From assembly GCF_900155545.1 (NCBI RefSeq), contig NZ_LT732526.1, positions 3,504,837-3,568,836 of the forward strand: a stretch of DNA of 64,000 nucleotides. The letters run 5' to 3'. The translations under genes and the position numbers were made by a program. The notes beneath the pieces were generated by a model that saw only the letters and a list, made by a program, of their open reading frames with translations, ran no database searches and was not told the DNA's origin. This DNA is from Clostridium sp. Marseille-P2415 (GTDB lineage: Bacteria; Bacillota; Clostridia; Lachnospirales; Lachnospiraceae). Every line of letters begins with the position of its first letter. Position 1 is the first letter of the stretch. This document shows positions 40,734 to 50,854 of the stretch, piece by piece.

Positions 40734-41753
40734 TTACATCGTCTTTTTTCCCGTGGAATTTCTTACAATAATCCTGGGAAGCGTGGTATAAGACTGTACA
40801 TTCAATTCCGGGTTTTTAATCTTCCTGAACAGGATATCTCCGGCCTGATATCCCATATCATATACATCGATATCAACCACGGTCAAACAGGGCTCGATGA
40901 TCCGGGATAAAGGATAATCATCAAAGCTGATCAATTTTATATCCTCAGGAATCCGTTTTTTTATGGCATTCATCGCTTTTACGACCCCCAATGCAATATA
41001 ATTATTTTCGCAGATTATTCCATCCGGCTGCTCTGTTTCCTCAAACAGCTCCATTGCAAGACGGTAACCGCTTTCCTTGCTGTTATCGCCATATTTTATG
41101 TATTTACCGGAAACCCGGTATCCAATGTTGTACATTGCAGACTGGAATCCGTTTAAGCGTTTTGTTGAGATTTCATCTCCCTTTGGGCCTCCGATAAAGG
41201 CTATTTTCCGGCAGCCGCATTCCGTCAAATGTTTCGCTGCCATCTCTCCGGATATGCTGTTATTAATATCGATCCAGCACGCTGTGCATTTAAAAGGCGG
41301 CCTTCCGATTATGATGTGCGGAAATCCGCTTGCCGATAAATACTCTGCTATTTCCCTGGTAGTAACGGAACCATGAACAATGATGCCGTCCGCACTTTTT
41401 CTTCCTGTAATATCCTGTATACGGCTTAAGGCTTCACCGGATGCTACACCTAAAAAACTTAAATTATACTTCTTTTTCGACAGCGCATTCTGGACCCCGC
41501 ACATGATTTCAAACATATGGGGATTTTTAAATGCGATGTGTTCTTCCAGTAAAACGATATAAATAATATTATTCGTTTTTTTCCTTGCAAAATTCCGCGC
41601 CTGTTCATTGGGCTGATACCCAAGCTCCTCCATAATGTTTCTTACATATTCTTTGGTTGCATCTGATATGGAAGATCCATCATTCAATACCTTGGATACG
41701 GTAGATATGGAAACCCCTGCCTCTCTGGCAACATCTTTAATCGTTATATTCAT
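40734..41753 (-). CDS. LacI-family regulator of the starch locus
   Basis: 339 residues. It starts I-T-I-K-D-V-A-R-E-A-G-V-S-I-S-T-V-S-K-V-L-N-D, the LacI helix-turn-helix plus hinge, followed by a periplasmic-binding-type sugar domain. It is divergent from the secreted amylase gene. A perfect TTGGTAATTACCAA palindrome just past the amylase promoter is the likely operator, so it probably represses starch use when no maltodextrin is present. Confidence 0.88.
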   Translation of the reverse strand: MNITIKDVAREAGVSISTVSKVLNDGSSISDATKEYVRNIMEELGYQPNEQARNFARKKTNNIIYIVLLEEHIAFKNPHMFEIMCGVQNALSKKKYNLSFLGVASGEALSRIQDITGRKSADGIIVHGSVTTREIAEYLSASGFPHIIIGRPPFKCTACWIDINNSISGEMAAKHLTECGCRKIAFIGGPKGDEISTKRLNGFQSAMYNIGYRVSGKYIKYGDNSKESGYRLAMELFEETEQPDGIICENNYIALGVVKAMNAIKKRIPEDIKLISFDDYPLSRIIEPCLTVVDIDVYDMGYQAGDILFRKIKNPELNVQSYTTLPRIIVRNSTGKKTM

Positions 41754-41926
41754 GAAACCCTCCGTTTTTAGTCAAAGCGGATATTCCCAATCCGCTTCGC
41801 TGCTTGCTCACAGCGCGCCCCGCTTCACCGGGCATAATCTTATTACCACTTCCTTGATAAGGTTAAATTTACTAATAATAGTACACCGCTTTCCCAATTT
41901 TATCAAGCATTTTGCATGTTTTTATA

Positions 41927-41983
41927 TTGTTTTTAGTAATATTTCTGGTATAATTTAACATGTATACAATTGGTAATTACCAA
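41927..41983 (+). promoter_or_regulatory. Amylase promoter and LacI-type operator
   Basis: TTGTTT (41927-41932), 16-nt spacer, TATAAT (41949-41954). The perfect 14-bp palindrome TTGGTAATTACCAA (41970-41983) lies just after the expected start point. Confidence 0.65.
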
Positions 41984-42029
41984 AATAATTTTGCAACCAG
42001 TAAACCGTTTTCGTACAGGAGGAAAGTAT

Positions 42030-44018
42030 ATGAATGCAAAACATTTTTTCAAAAAGCTGATTGTATCTTTTTTATGTATTATCATGATATCCGGCATTCC
42101 CATACCTGCACATGCACTGGCAAAGGATAACCTTCGCCAGGATACTATTTACCAGATCATGGTGGACAGGTTTTATGACGGCAACCCGGATAATAATGCG
42201 AAAGGAGAGGCATTCCGTAATACGGAAAATACACAGGATGACTTCCGCTATATGCACGGCGGAGACTGGGAGGGAATCATTGAAAAAATACCTTACATAA
42301 AAGGGATGGGGTATACAGCCATCTGGATATCCCCTGTAACAGATCCCCAACTCTGGAGTGTTCCCGATTCTAACGGGGTACAGTGGCCCACCGCTTATCA
42401 CGGGTATAATACTTATGACCCCAATCGTGCCAACCGTTACTTTGGTGCCGAAGATCCGGAAGAAAGCAGGCAGATCTTAAAGAAATTGGTTGATACCTGT
42501 CATGAAAATAATATAAAAGTCATCATTGACATAGTACCAAACCATATGGGAGATTATCTTCAGGGGATCGGAAGTAATGCGCACTATACAACCGGCGGCA
42601 ATTTAAAAACCGGTACTCAGCTTCAGCCGGCGTCTCCCTTTAACAATAAAAACTGGTATCATAATAAAGGGGATATTGACTTTAACAGGGAGCTTCCACA
42701 TACTCCGGAAAGTACTGCCATGCTGGAAAGCGGTGATCTTGGAGGTCTGGATGATATAGATTTTGATAATTCTGACGCCAGATCCGCCGTATTTGATTCG
42801 ATTAAAAACTGGTTTACCTTAACCGGTGCGGATGCCGCACGGGTAGACGCCGCAAAATGCATGAAGCCGGCCGATATCCACGCCCTGCAGGAATATATAG
42901 GCGTACCGACCTTTGGTGAAAATTTCGATATGGATGTCAACTTTATCAAGGACTGGGTCGGGGATAACGGAGAAACCGGAATGCTTGATTTTCCTTTATT
43001 TCAGGCTATTGTAAATGATTTTGCATACGGAAAGAATTTTAACAACACATCCGAAATATCCCTGCAGTCTGTTTTCAGCAAGGATCATCTATATGGATCC
43101 CATTTAAATGACATGGTTACCTTTATTGATAATCATGACAGGAACCGCTTCCTGACAGAAGCCGGGGGCGACGTGAATAAACTTCACAATGCCTTAACCT
43201 TTATCTTTACTGCCAGAGGCATCCCCGTTGTTTTTCAGGGAACAGAACAAAACCGGGGTAATACAAACGGCTCTTACATAAACGGTATTGCCGACACCTG
43301 GAACCGCTGGTCCATGGTTACAAAAGATTATCAGGGAAATGTGGTGCATGACTATTTCGATCCCTCAACCAATACCTATCAGCTGATAGCAAAATTAAAC
43401 AGCTTAAGGTCCCAGTATGAAGCCTTGCAAAACGGAACTCAACGTGAAATGTGGACATCTACCCATTTTTATGCTTTTTCCAGACGTGTGGATTCCGGTA
43501 AAGACACGGGCCAGGAAGTAATCTGTGCATTCCGAAATGCAGACGGAAGCGAATCGGTTACCATGCCTCTCCGTGCGGAAAGTTCACTTAAAGCAGGCAG
43601 CGTGTTAGTCAATGCAATGGATTCAAATGATAAGATCGTTGTAAATTCTGATAAGAAGATCACCATTACTTTAAACGGGAACAGCTCTAAGCTATACGTA
43701 CCGGATTCCAATCCTTCCGATTTAATCCCCGTGAATTTCACTGTAAAAAATGCAGCCACCAATTGGGGACAGAATATCTATATTACCGGCAATGTGTCCG
43801 CCCTTGGAAACTGGACTCCGGCTTTGGCGGCAGGGCCGGCAAATTGCCCGGATTACCCGGACTGGAACCTTACGGTCTACCTGCCAGCAAATCAAAAAAT
43901 CGAATTTAAAGCAATAAAAAAAGATGGTTCAGGAAATGTGACATGGCAGGACGGTAATAATCACACCTACACCGTACCGGCTTCCGGTACAGGGAATGTA
44001 ACCATAAACTGGCAGTAA
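42030..44018 (+). CDS. Secreted GH13 alpha-amylase/CGTase-like enzyme with CBM20
   Basis: 662 residues from the ATG after CAGGAGG. Signal peptide ends near H-A-L-A. The GH13 regions are D-I-V-P-N-H (I), G-A-D-A-A-R-V-D-A-A-K (II, nucleophile D), F-G-E-N (III, acid E) and F-I-D-N-H-D (IV). A C-terminal CBM20 starch-binding domain (about 565-662) carries V-N-F-T-V-K-N-A and G-N-V-S-A-L-G-N-W. N-terminal D-R-F-Y-D-G-N-P-D-N-N resembles CGTases and maltogenic amylases, but the length is close to CGTase without clear D-domain. It cuts starch outside; the importer takes up the products. Confidence 0.92.
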   Translation: MNAKHFFKKLIVSFLCIIMISGIPIPAHALAKDNLRQDTIYQIMVDRFYDGNPDNNAKGEAFRNTENTQDDFRYMHGGDWEGIIEKIPYIKGMGYTAIWISPVTDPQLWSVPDSNGVQWPTAYHGYNTYDPNRANRYFGAEDPEESRQILKKLVDTCHENNIKVIIDIVPNHMGDYLQGIGSNAHYTTGGNLKTGTQLQPASPFNNKNWYHNKGDIDFNRELPHTPESTAMLESGDLGGLDDIDFDNSDARSAVFDSIKNWFTLTGADAARVDAAKCMKPADIHALQEYIGVPTFGENFDMDVNFIKDWVGDNGETGMLDFPLFQAIVNDFAYGKNFNNTSEISLQSVFSKDHLYGSHLNDMVTFIDNHDRNRFLTEAGGDVNKLHNALTFIFTARGIPVVFQGTEQNRGNTNGSYINGIADTWNRWSMVTKDYQGNVVHDYFDPSTNTYQLIAKLNSLRSQYEALQNGTQREMWTSTHFYAFSRRVDSGKDTGQEVICAFRNADGSESVTMPLRAESSLKAGSVLVNAMDSNDKIVVNSDKKITITLNGNSSKLYVPDSNPSDLIPVNFTVKNAATNWGQNIYITGNVSALGNWTPALAAGPANCPDYPDWNLTVYLPANQKIEFKAIKKDGSGNVTWQDGNNHTYTVPASGTGNVTINWQ

Positions 44019-44043
44019 AAACGCTCTGTGCATCAAAAAGATA

Positions 44044-44073
44044 AGGGGCGGGATTCTTTATCATCCCGCCCCT
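44044..44073. terminator. Terminator between amylase and GH13 enzyme
   Basis: AGGGGCGGGAT (44044-44054) / ATCCCGCCCCT (44063-44073), then CATTATCTT. It separates the convergent genes. Confidence 0.75.
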
Positions 44074-44080
44074 CATTATC

Positions 44081-45826
44081 TTAAAATGAATATACCCCAT
44101 ATCCCCAGGCCTTAATCCTGCCCGCTTCTATACCATCCTCCATGAATATCCGGTACTTTTCTGTGACCGGTAAATTTTCTTCCTTTTCCCCTGCATTTAA
44201 ATAAACCAGGATGTTTCCCTTTTCTCCTTTCCTCATAAATCCAAAAAGGCGGCTGCCGCTTTCCGCGGGACAGTAACTATATCTTGAATGATAATCAATA
44301 TAATCTTTTCTTAATTTTATCACCTGGGTCACAAATGATCTCAGGCTTTCATTGGCACTTCCCCATTCCATGGGGCTTCTGTATTCCCGCTCCTCTATTC
44401 CCTTTATCCCCATTTCATCCCCATAAAACAGGCTCGGTACGCCTGGGGAAAGCATTAAGAACAGAACCGATAACCGGAAACGCCTTTCATCATCCCCGCA
44501 AACGGAAAGGAATCTGGGTACATCATGGCTGTCCAGAAGATTTAACTGTCCGTCTCTTAAATTATCCGGATACCTTAGAAGCATCTGGTTCATACGAAAG
44601 GAAAATGTCCCGGCTTCTATTTTGCCCAGAGCGAAAAAATCCCTGCAAAGGTTTCTGAATTCATAATTCATCGTGGAATCAAAGATATCCCCTTTCAGCC
44701 AGGTTTCGGCATTTTCCCATACCTCTCCGATCAATACGCTTTCGGGATTTTCTTCTTTGGCAGCCTGCCGGAAAGCCCTCCAGAAGCTCCTGGCCGCTTC
44801 ATTGGCTACATCCAGCCGCCAGCCGTCTATGTGATACTCTCTGATCCAGTAGCGGCATACTCCGGTAAAATATTCCTGTACCTTCTGATTGGAAGTATTA
44901 AACTTCGGCATCTTTCTTTCGTAGGCAAAGCAGGCATAATCCGGCTTTATATCCTCATTTTCCGGGCGGATAACAGGGAAATTCAACTCATAAAACCAAT
45001 CTTTGTATAACGACTTCTCTCCATTTTTTACCACATCCTCAAAAGCAAAAAATTTCCAGCTGCAATGGTTAAATACCCCATCCAAGATAATATGCATTCC
45101 CTTTTCATGGATCTCATCAACCAGCCGTCTGAAATCTTCATTGGTTCCAAAGCAGGGATCAATATGGTAATAGTCCAGAACATCATACTTATGAGATTCC
45201 CCTGCCGCAAAAATCGGATTCAGATATATACAGTCAAACCCAAGGCCCTGTATGTAATCCAGGTTTTCCCTGATTCCGTTAATCGTACCTCCAAGCCGGG
45301 AATGGCATATATGATTATCTTCCAATACTTTTTCCTGTTCTGCACCGGATATAAATTTCCTTCCCCCGGCAAAGCTGTCCGGAAAAATATTATATACCAC
45401 AGCATTTTTAAACCACTCAGGAACATCCGCCACTTCTTCCCTTAAAATAACCGGATACTGATAATATTCACTTCGTCCTTCCATATATTTATGATTGATT
45501 GTAATACCCGGCAATTCCCTGGTAAACTTATCTCCATAATAATAAACCCATTCCTTCCCGTCATTCAGCTTAAAATAATAACATACCCGGTTAAATGGGG
45601 TTTCAAATACCGCCTCATAATATTCAAATAAATCATCTTCCGCTGTTGCCTTCATGGGAACTTCAGTAAATTCCATGGGTATTTTTCTGCAAGCCCGGTC
45701 TCCATAATAAAGAGTACAGGAAACCAGATCCTTTTTTTTCACCCGGATCCGGATCGTCATTCCTTTTTCCGTATTTGCAAATGCATATTGGGATAGAGGT
45801 ATATGCAGTACCGCACATCTGTCCAT
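44081..45826 (-). CDS. Intracellular GH13 maltodextrin hydrolase (neopullulanase/cyclomaltodextrinase type)
   Basis: 581 residues from the ATG after AAAGGAG. It lacks a signal peptide. The N-terminal 125 residues form a CBM34-like domain. Then come the GH13 blocks: L-D-G-V-F-N-H, G-W-R-L-D-V-A-N-E, L-I-G-E-V-W-E-N and L-L-D-S-H-D-V-P-R. The M-P-K-F-N-T-S-N stretch is typical of the cyclomaltodextrinase group. It would split imported maltodextrins or cyclodextrins. It is the last gene of the importer operon, overlapping or abutting the permease gene. Confidence 0.88.
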   Translation of the reverse strand: MDRCAVLHIPLSQYAFANTEKGMTIRIRVKKKDLVSCTLYYGDRACRKIPMEFTEVPMKATAEDDLFEYYEAVFETPFNRVCYYFKLNDGKEWVYYYGDKFTRELPGITINHKYMEGRSEYYQYPVILREEVADVPEWFKNAVVYNIFPDSFAGGRKFISGAEQEKVLEDNHICHSRLGGTINGIRENLDYIQGLGFDCIYLNPIFAAGESHKYDVLDYYHIDPCFGTNEDFRRLVDEIHEKGMHIILDGVFNHCSWKFFAFEDVVKNGEKSLYKDWFYELNFPVIRPENEDIKPDYACFAYERKMPKFNTSNQKVQEYFTGVCRYWIREYHIDGWRLDVANEAARSFWRAFRQAAKEENPESVLIGEVWENAETWLKGDIFDSTMNYEFRNLCRDFFALGKIEAGTFSFRMNQMLLRYPDNLRDGQLNLLDSHDVPRFLSVCGDDERRFRLSVLFLMLSPGVPSLFYGDEMGIKGIEEREYRSPMEWGSANESLRSFVTQVIKLRKDYIDYHSRYSYCPAESGSRLFGFMRKGEKGNILVYLNAGEKEENLPVTEKYRIFMEDGIEAGRIKAWGYGVYSF

Positions 45827-45843
45827 AATTTTTCTCCTTTTCG

Positions 45844-46680
45844 TCAACCCTTAACTCCTCCGGCCGTCAAACCGGATATCATATATTTCTGAATACGGTA
45901 AAATATAATCAGAATAGGAACAGAAACCAATATGGCAGCCGCAGAAAACACAGGCCAGTTCCGGCTGTAATCATTGGACTGGAGCAGATACAGACCTCCC
46001 GCCAAAGAATAGCTGTTCTTATTCATTAAAAACGTCGTGGAAAATAAATATTCATTCCAGACAAAAATCAGGATCATGACTGCGGTAACTATAATGGCCG
46101 GCCTGGCAAGGGGCAGGATGATCCGAAACAGCAGCTGGATGTCGCTGGCTCCGTCAATTTTTGAGGCTTCTTCAAATTCTATGGGTATGGTGTCAAAATA
46201 CCCTTTCATGTTCCAGATACCGAAAATACACATGGACCCTGCATAGATTATGATCAGGCCGATTCCTGAATCCATCAGGTCAAGGGCTTTGAACAGCCGG
46301 AATATGGCGAACATGGATAATATCTGCGGGAAGGCATTCAGCAGGATCAGCAGATACAGGACCGCTTTTCTTCCTCTGAAACGGAATCTGGAAAATGCAT
46401 AGGAAGCTGTTATGGCCGTCCCCATAGCAAGTATCATGGTTCCCAGGCTCAATATCAGAGAATTTTTAAACCACAATAAAAACGGCTCCTGAAACAGGAT
46501 CCAGCTATAGTTGCTCAAGGATACTTTTGAAGGGATCAAAAAGAAATCACCGGAGAATACGCTTCCTGTACCGTTGACCGACAAGGCCAGCGCGTACAGA
46601 ACCGGAATCAAAACAGCAAAGCACAAGCCTGCCAATATGATGTTAACCAGAATCAGCTTTAATGATTTTTTTATTTTCAT
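45844..46680 (-). CDS. Maltodextrin ABC permease (MalG type)
   Basis: 278 residues, six helices. It has the EAA loop for ATPase docking, E-E-A-S-K-I-D-G-A-S-D-I-Q-L-L-F-R-I-I-L-P-L-A-R-P, and the N-terminal L-S-V-N-G-T-G-S-V-F outer loop. It overlaps the MalF-type gene by 4 bp. No ATPase gene is in the operon, so a shared MsmX-type ATPase encoded elsewhere is expected. Confidence 0.9.
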   Translation of the reverse strand: MKIKKSLKLILVNIILAGLCFAVLIPVLYALALSVNGTGSVFSGDFFLIPSKVSLSNYSWILFQEPFLLWFKNSLILSLGTMILAMGTAITASYAFSRFRFRGRKAVLYLLILLNAFPQILSMFAIFRLFKALDLMDSGIGLIIIYAGSMCIFGIWNMKGYFDTIPIEFEEASKIDGASDIQLLFRIILPLARPAIIVTAVMILIFVWNEYLFSTTFLMNKNSYSLAGGLYLLQSNDYSRNWPVFSAAAILVSVPILIIFYRIQKYMISGLTAGGVKG

Positions 46681-47567
46681 CCTTCCTCCTCCCCGATTTC
46701 ACGATTTATAAAAACAGAAAAAAGTATAATAAATCCAAAAATAATAATAGAGACCGCTGAAGATAAACCGTAATTATTGGACACGAATGCATTCTGATGG
46801 GCATAAGTTATGATCGTCTGCAGGGTGGCACCGGTCAGAGCACCTTTTTGCATGGTCAGCAAATAAAAGATATCAAACTGCTTAAAGGTAGTAAAAGCAG
46901 TCATGATAACAGCCGGGGTAAGAATGGGCTTTATAGCCGGTATGGTAATGTATTGTATCTGTTTTAAGCATCCGGCCCCATCAAGCCTTGCGCTTTCATA
47001 ATAGCTCCCGTCAATGCTCTGCATCGCTCCGTCCATCATCATGATCATAAAAGGCATTGCCATCCATAAATTCAACACCATGCAGGATAGAAATGCCGGT
47101 ATATTGTTTGATAAGTAATTTAACTTCCCAAACCCTAAATAAACCAGCACTTTATTCAATAAGCCAAATTCCGTATTATAAATGCCGACTCGCCATAAAA
47201 GAATGGATATATAGGCTGGCATTGCCCAGGGAAACATGAGAAGGGTCTTGTATACTCTGGAATACTTCAATCCTTTTACATTTAATAACAGTGCTATTAA
47301 AAATGCCGCGGCAACCTGTATCACCATGTTAAGGACGGTCCAGATCACCGTTGTTAAAAGTGCCGTCAGAAAGCCGGAATCCACCTTAACTAATGCCCGG
47401 AAGTAATTGTTAAGGCCAATGATCTTATAATTGTCCCAATGGTATAAATTCATATTCGTAACTGATATATACCCTGTATAGGCTATGGGGAAAACGATAA
47501 TGGCCCCGATTATGAGCATAGCCGGAAAAGTATAGATCCAGGGCCGGATTTTCATTTTATTGTGCAT
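46677..47567 (-). CDS. Maltodextrin ABC permease (MalF type)
   Basis: 296 residues, six helices, EAA loop Y-E-S-A-R-L-D-G-A-G-C-L-K-Q-I-Q-Y-I-T-I-P-A-I-K-P. It is shorter than enteric MalF, as usual in Firmicutes. Second gene of the operon. Confidence 0.9.
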   Translation of the reverse strand: MHNKMKIRPWIYTFPAMLIIGAIIVFPIAYTGYISVTNMNLYHWDNYKIIGLNNYFRALVKVDSGFLTALLTTVIWTVLNMVIQVAAAFLIALLLNVKGLKYSRVYKTLLMFPWAMPAYISILLWRVGIYNTEFGLLNKVLVYLGFGKLNYLSNNIPAFLSCMVLNLWMAMPFMIMMMDGAMQSIDGSYYESARLDGAGCLKQIQYITIPAIKPILTPAVIMTAFTTFKQFDIFYLLTMQKGALTGATLQTIITYAHQNAFVSNNYGLSSAVSIIIFGFIILFSVFINREIGEEEG

Positions 47568-47604
47568 TACTCTCTCCTCTTATTTCAATCAGGCCGAAAT
47601 ATCT

Positions 47605-48870
47605 TTACTGCATATTCGCGACCGCAGCCAGTGCTTCTTTCTGATAGCGTCCGGCAGCCTTGTTTACATCTTCATCTGACTTATTCACAGCAGCCAGCAA
47701 AGATTCGGCAGGTGACCACATCACGCTGATCTGCGGGATATTCGGTGCAGGGACTGCATTCTGCGCCGTCTCTTTCATAGCGGCAGCCATTTCATTTGCT
47801 GCTACCTCAGGATCTTCATAGGCTTTTTCATTGGCAGGGGCACAGTTAAAATTCTCCGCCAGTTCTACTCCTGTTTCAGGGCTGGCCATCACCGTAAGGA
47901 CTTTGGCAATCGCATCTTTTTTGTCCCTGGCGGCATGTTTAAAAACTCCTGCGCCCTGTATACCGGCATAGGGCATCAGAGAATTTCCGTTCGGCAGGCG
48001 AAAGCTCAATAAAGATTTGAATCCCAAATGAATTCCAGCCGCTTTTATTCCTGGCATCAGCCACGGCCCTCCTATAATGGCTGCCGCTTTCCCTTCATTA
48101 AATAATGTGGTTACTGTGTTGTAATCTCCATCTGCCTGTAATTCTGCAAATTTCTTATTATACAGGATCGCATCCTTTGTTTCCTGTTTATCTAACCCCG
48201 GATTTCCTTCGGTATCAATGATGCAGCCGCCAAATCCATTAATAAAAGGCGCCACATTGTAAGCTGTTGAATGCTGGTTCACCATTCCATAGAATCCGGC
48301 GTTTATATCCGTATTCGCTTTCATGTATTCATACAGCCCATCCGTGGTATCCGGCACGTCCCCCTTCCATAAATCTTTATTATACAGAAAGAGGAGGGTT
48401 TCAAAATAAACAGGAAGCAGATACCTGGTATCTTTGTATGTACACCCGTTTACAGTCATTGCAAGCATATCCTGCATGGCATCTTCACTTATAAAATCCG
48501 TAACAGGAGACAAGATTCCCATTTCCGCATAGATACCCAGGGAATCATGTGCAGAGAAATACATATCCGGACCGTTCGCTTCATCATTGCCATACAGCTT
48601 GATCTGATCTGCAAGACCTGGCTTTTTTACAAATGTAACGGTTATTTTCTCAGATGATAACGTGCCATTTATTCTTGTCTGCAACGCATTCATGATGGCC
48701 TCATCCCCATCATGCCAGATGCTGATTTCCACAGGTCCGAAAGAATCCTCCGATCCTTTCATGTCTGCCGTATCAGCCGGCTGTCCGTCTGTTCCGGATC
48801 CCGATGCGCACCCTCCAAGCGCCAAAACAATCATGATTCCACACAGAAGTAAACTGATCTTTTTCCTCAT
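47605..48870 (-). CDS. Maltodextrin-binding lipoprotein (MalE/MdxE type)
   Basis: 421 residues. The lipoprotein signal is L-L-C-G-I-M-I-V-L-A-L-G-G-C with the lipidated Cys. The mature part is a solute-binding protein of the maltose group: I-S-I-W-H-D-G-D-E near the start, G-P-D-M-Y-F-S-A-H-D, A-A-I-I-G-G-P-W and P-N-I-P-Q-I-S-V-M-W. First gene of the importer operon. Confidence 0.9.
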   Translation of the reverse strand: MRKKISLLLCGIMIVLALGGCASGSGTDGQPADTADMKGSEDSFGPVEISIWHDGDEAIMNALQTRINGTLSSEKITVTFVKKPGLADQIKLYGNDEANGPDMYFSAHDSLGIYAEMGILSPVTDFISEDAMQDMLAMTVNGCTYKDTRYLLPVYFETLLFLYNKDLWKGDVPDTTDGLYEYMKANTDINAGFYGMVNQHSTAYNVAPFINGFGGCIIDTEGNPGLDKQETKDAILYNKKFAELQADGDYNTVTTLFNEGKAAAIIGGPWLMPGIKAAGIHLGFKSLLSFRLPNGNSLMPYAGIQGAGVFKHAARDKKDAIAKVLTVMASPETGVELAENFNCAPANEKAYEDPEVAANEMAAAMKETAQNAVPAPNIPQISVMWSPAESLLAAVNKSDEDVNKAAGRYQKEALAAVANMQ

Positions 48871-49129
48871 ATAGACCTCCTTTTAGGGAAACGCTTTCTT
48901 GACACCTTTCATTCAAAAATAATTCCCCCCATTTGTTCACTACACTTTTACCATATATTATTACTGTCAGCAAGATTATATTGTATAGTTTAACTGTTTT
49001 TGTTAAGAATACGCTATACTTAAAAAGAGATTTTAGAACTATTTTATTATACTAGAAAGAGTCTGACTTGTCAGACTCAAGCGCTGACGCACTGTCACAT
49101 CAGTAACATCTTCCTCTAAAATAAAAATA
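48871..49129 (-). promoter_or_regulatory. Importer promoter region with cre-like site
   Basis: Between malE and the citrate synthase terminator. On the minus strand AGAAAGCGTTTCCC (48899-48886) closely fits a CcpA cre site and lies directly upstream of the AAAGGAGG ribosome site, where a bound CcpA would block transcription. A TATAAT-like box lies near 48976. A 9-bp hairpin GAGTCTGAC/GTCAGACTC stands at 49061-49080. No gene is seen. Confidence 0.55.
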
Positions 49130-49158
49130 GGGTGATTTATCTTATTGATAAATCACCC
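49130..49158 (-). terminator. Terminator of the citrate synthase gene
   Basis: Perfect 12-bp stem GGGTGATTTATC (49130-49141) / GATAAATCACCC (49147-49158), followed on the minus strand by TATTTTTAT. Confidence 0.8.
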
Positions 49159-49180
49159 GGATACCTCATAAAAAATTTTT

Positions 49181-50539
49181 TTATCTGTCTTTAAGCGGCT
49201 TATATTCCTCTTCCTGCATTACACTGACATAGGCCGGACGAATAATCTTGTCCATGTTGATCAGCTCTTCAATGCGGTGTGCGCTCCATCCCACGATCCT
49301 GGCGATGGCAAAAATCGGGGTGAACAGCTCATTGGGAATGTCCAGCATGCTGTATACAAAGCCGCTGTAAAAGTCCACGTTGGCGCTTACGCCTTTATAA
49401 ATCTTTCTTTCATCCGCAATGACCTTAGGAGCCAGACGCTCGATCATGGAATAAAGATTGAAATCTTCCATGCGCCCCTTTTCCTCCGAAAGCTGCTTTA
49501 CAAAGCCTTTGAAGATTTCCGCGCGGGGGTCGGATTTGGAATAAACCGCATGTCCCATGCCGTAAATAAGGCCTTTCCGGTCGAAAGCTTCTTTATTAAG
49601 AAGCTTTCTTAAGTATTTCTCCACTTCCTCCTCATCTCCCCAGTCATGAACTTCGTTTCTTAAATCCTCCATCATTTCCACAACCTTGATGTTGGCTCCG
49701 CCATGCTTGGGTCCCTTTAAAGAGGCAAGTGCTGCAGCCACCACGCTGTAAGTATCCGTGCCGGAGGAGGTGACCACGTGAGTCGTAAAGGTGGAGTTGT
49801 TTCCGCCGCCGTGCTCCATATGGAGGATCAGTGCCAGATCCAGAACGTGGGCCTCCACCTTGGAATACTTCATATCCGGCCTTAAAAGCCTTAAGATATT
49901 TTCCGCCGTAGACAGCTTCTCATCCGGCCGGTGGATATACATGCTTCCACCCCGCTCATAATGGTTAAAGGAGTGGTATCCATATACTGCCAGCATAGGC
50001 ATGACACTGATTAACATCAGGCTCTGGCGAAGTACATTGGGTACGGAAATATCGCTGGCTTTCTCATCATAAGAGGACAGGGTCAGGATGCTTCTGGCGA
50101 GACAGGACATCATATCGTGGCTGGGTGCCTTCATGACCACATCCCTTACGAAATTAGTAGGCAGAGTCCGGCTGTAGCCCAGAGTCTGGGTAAAACGTTC
50201 CAATTGGCTTTTATCCGGCAGATCCCCAAAAAGGAGAAGATAGGCAATTTCTTCAAACCCAAAACGCCCCTCCCTTACCACTCCGTTTACCAGATCATAT
50301 ATATTATAGCCCCGATAAAACAACTGGCCTTCACACGGAACCTTTTCCCCATCTACGATTTTGTTTGATAAAATCTTTGAAACCTTGGTCAGACCCGCCA
50401 CAACACCGTTGCCGCTTTTATCCCGGAGTCCCCGTTTCACATCAAACTTTTCGTAGGATTCTAAGTCAATTTTTTCATCATTTAAACAGATATCGGACCA
50501 CTCTTCCATATTTTTCATAAATTCTTTCTGATTGATCAT
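49181..50539 (-). CDS. gltA: Citrate synthase
   Basis: 452 residues from the ATG after GAGGTG; the longer frame has no ribosome site. The active-site blocks are A-L-I-L-H-M-E-H-G-G-G-N-N-S-T-F (His), L-K-G-P-K-H-G-G-A-N (His) and G-x-G-H-A-V-Y-S-K-S-D-P-R-A (oxaloacetate site). The length and N-terminal extension are of the kind seen in many Firmicutes. It condenses oxaloacetate and acetyl-CoA. No other TCA gene adjoins; in anaerobes it feeds glutamate synthesis. Confidence 0.95.
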   Translation of the reverse strand: MINQKEFMKNMEEWSDICLNDEKIDLESYEKFDVKRGLRDKSGNGVVAGLTKVSKILSNKIVDGEKVPCEGQLFYRGYNIYDLVNGVVREGRFGFEEIAYLLLFGDLPDKSQLERFTQTLGYSRTLPTNFVRDVVMKAPSHDMMSCLARSILTLSSYDEKASDISVPNVLRQSLMLISVMPMLAVYGYHSFNHYERGGSMYIHRPDEKLSTAENILRLLRPDMKYSKVEAHVLDLALILHMEHGGGNNSTFTTHVVTSSGTDTYSVVAAALASLKGPKHGGANIKVVEMMEDLRNEVHDWGDEEEVEKYLRKLLNKEAFDRKGLIYGMGHAVYSKSDPRAEIFKGFVKQLSEEKGRMEDFNLYSMIERLAPKVIADERKIYKGVSANVDFYSGFVYSMLDIPNELFTPIFAIARIVGWSAHRIEELINMDKIIRPAYVSVMQEEEYKPLKDR

Positions 50540-50854
50540 AAAAACACCTCTTTCTGAAATCAAATTATCAAGTTCCACTGCTTTTTTGGAAGTCCTCCGG
50601 CTTAAAAACACACTGCCATCCCAACTGGGCTTCGTAAGCCTGCGTCATCTCCTCTCTATTACTGCTAAGAATTTCCAATCGTTCACTTTTGAACTTTTTC
50701 AATATAATATATAATTTTAAGAAAAAAAGCAAGTTAATTTTTTTCAGCCATGAAGTTTGCTGTATTTTTATACGTCTCCGGCATATTGACAAAAGCCCCT
50801 CCAAAACTTATACTTTCCTTAATTTCCCTAATGGGAATGAATCGGAGGTTGTTG
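50540..50854. other. Divergent intergenic region
   Basis: About 315 bp between gltA and the UPF0126 gene. An AT-rich block near 50700-50720 (ATATAATATATAATTTT) could serve as promoter in either direction. I see no further structure or gene. Confidence 0.4.
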
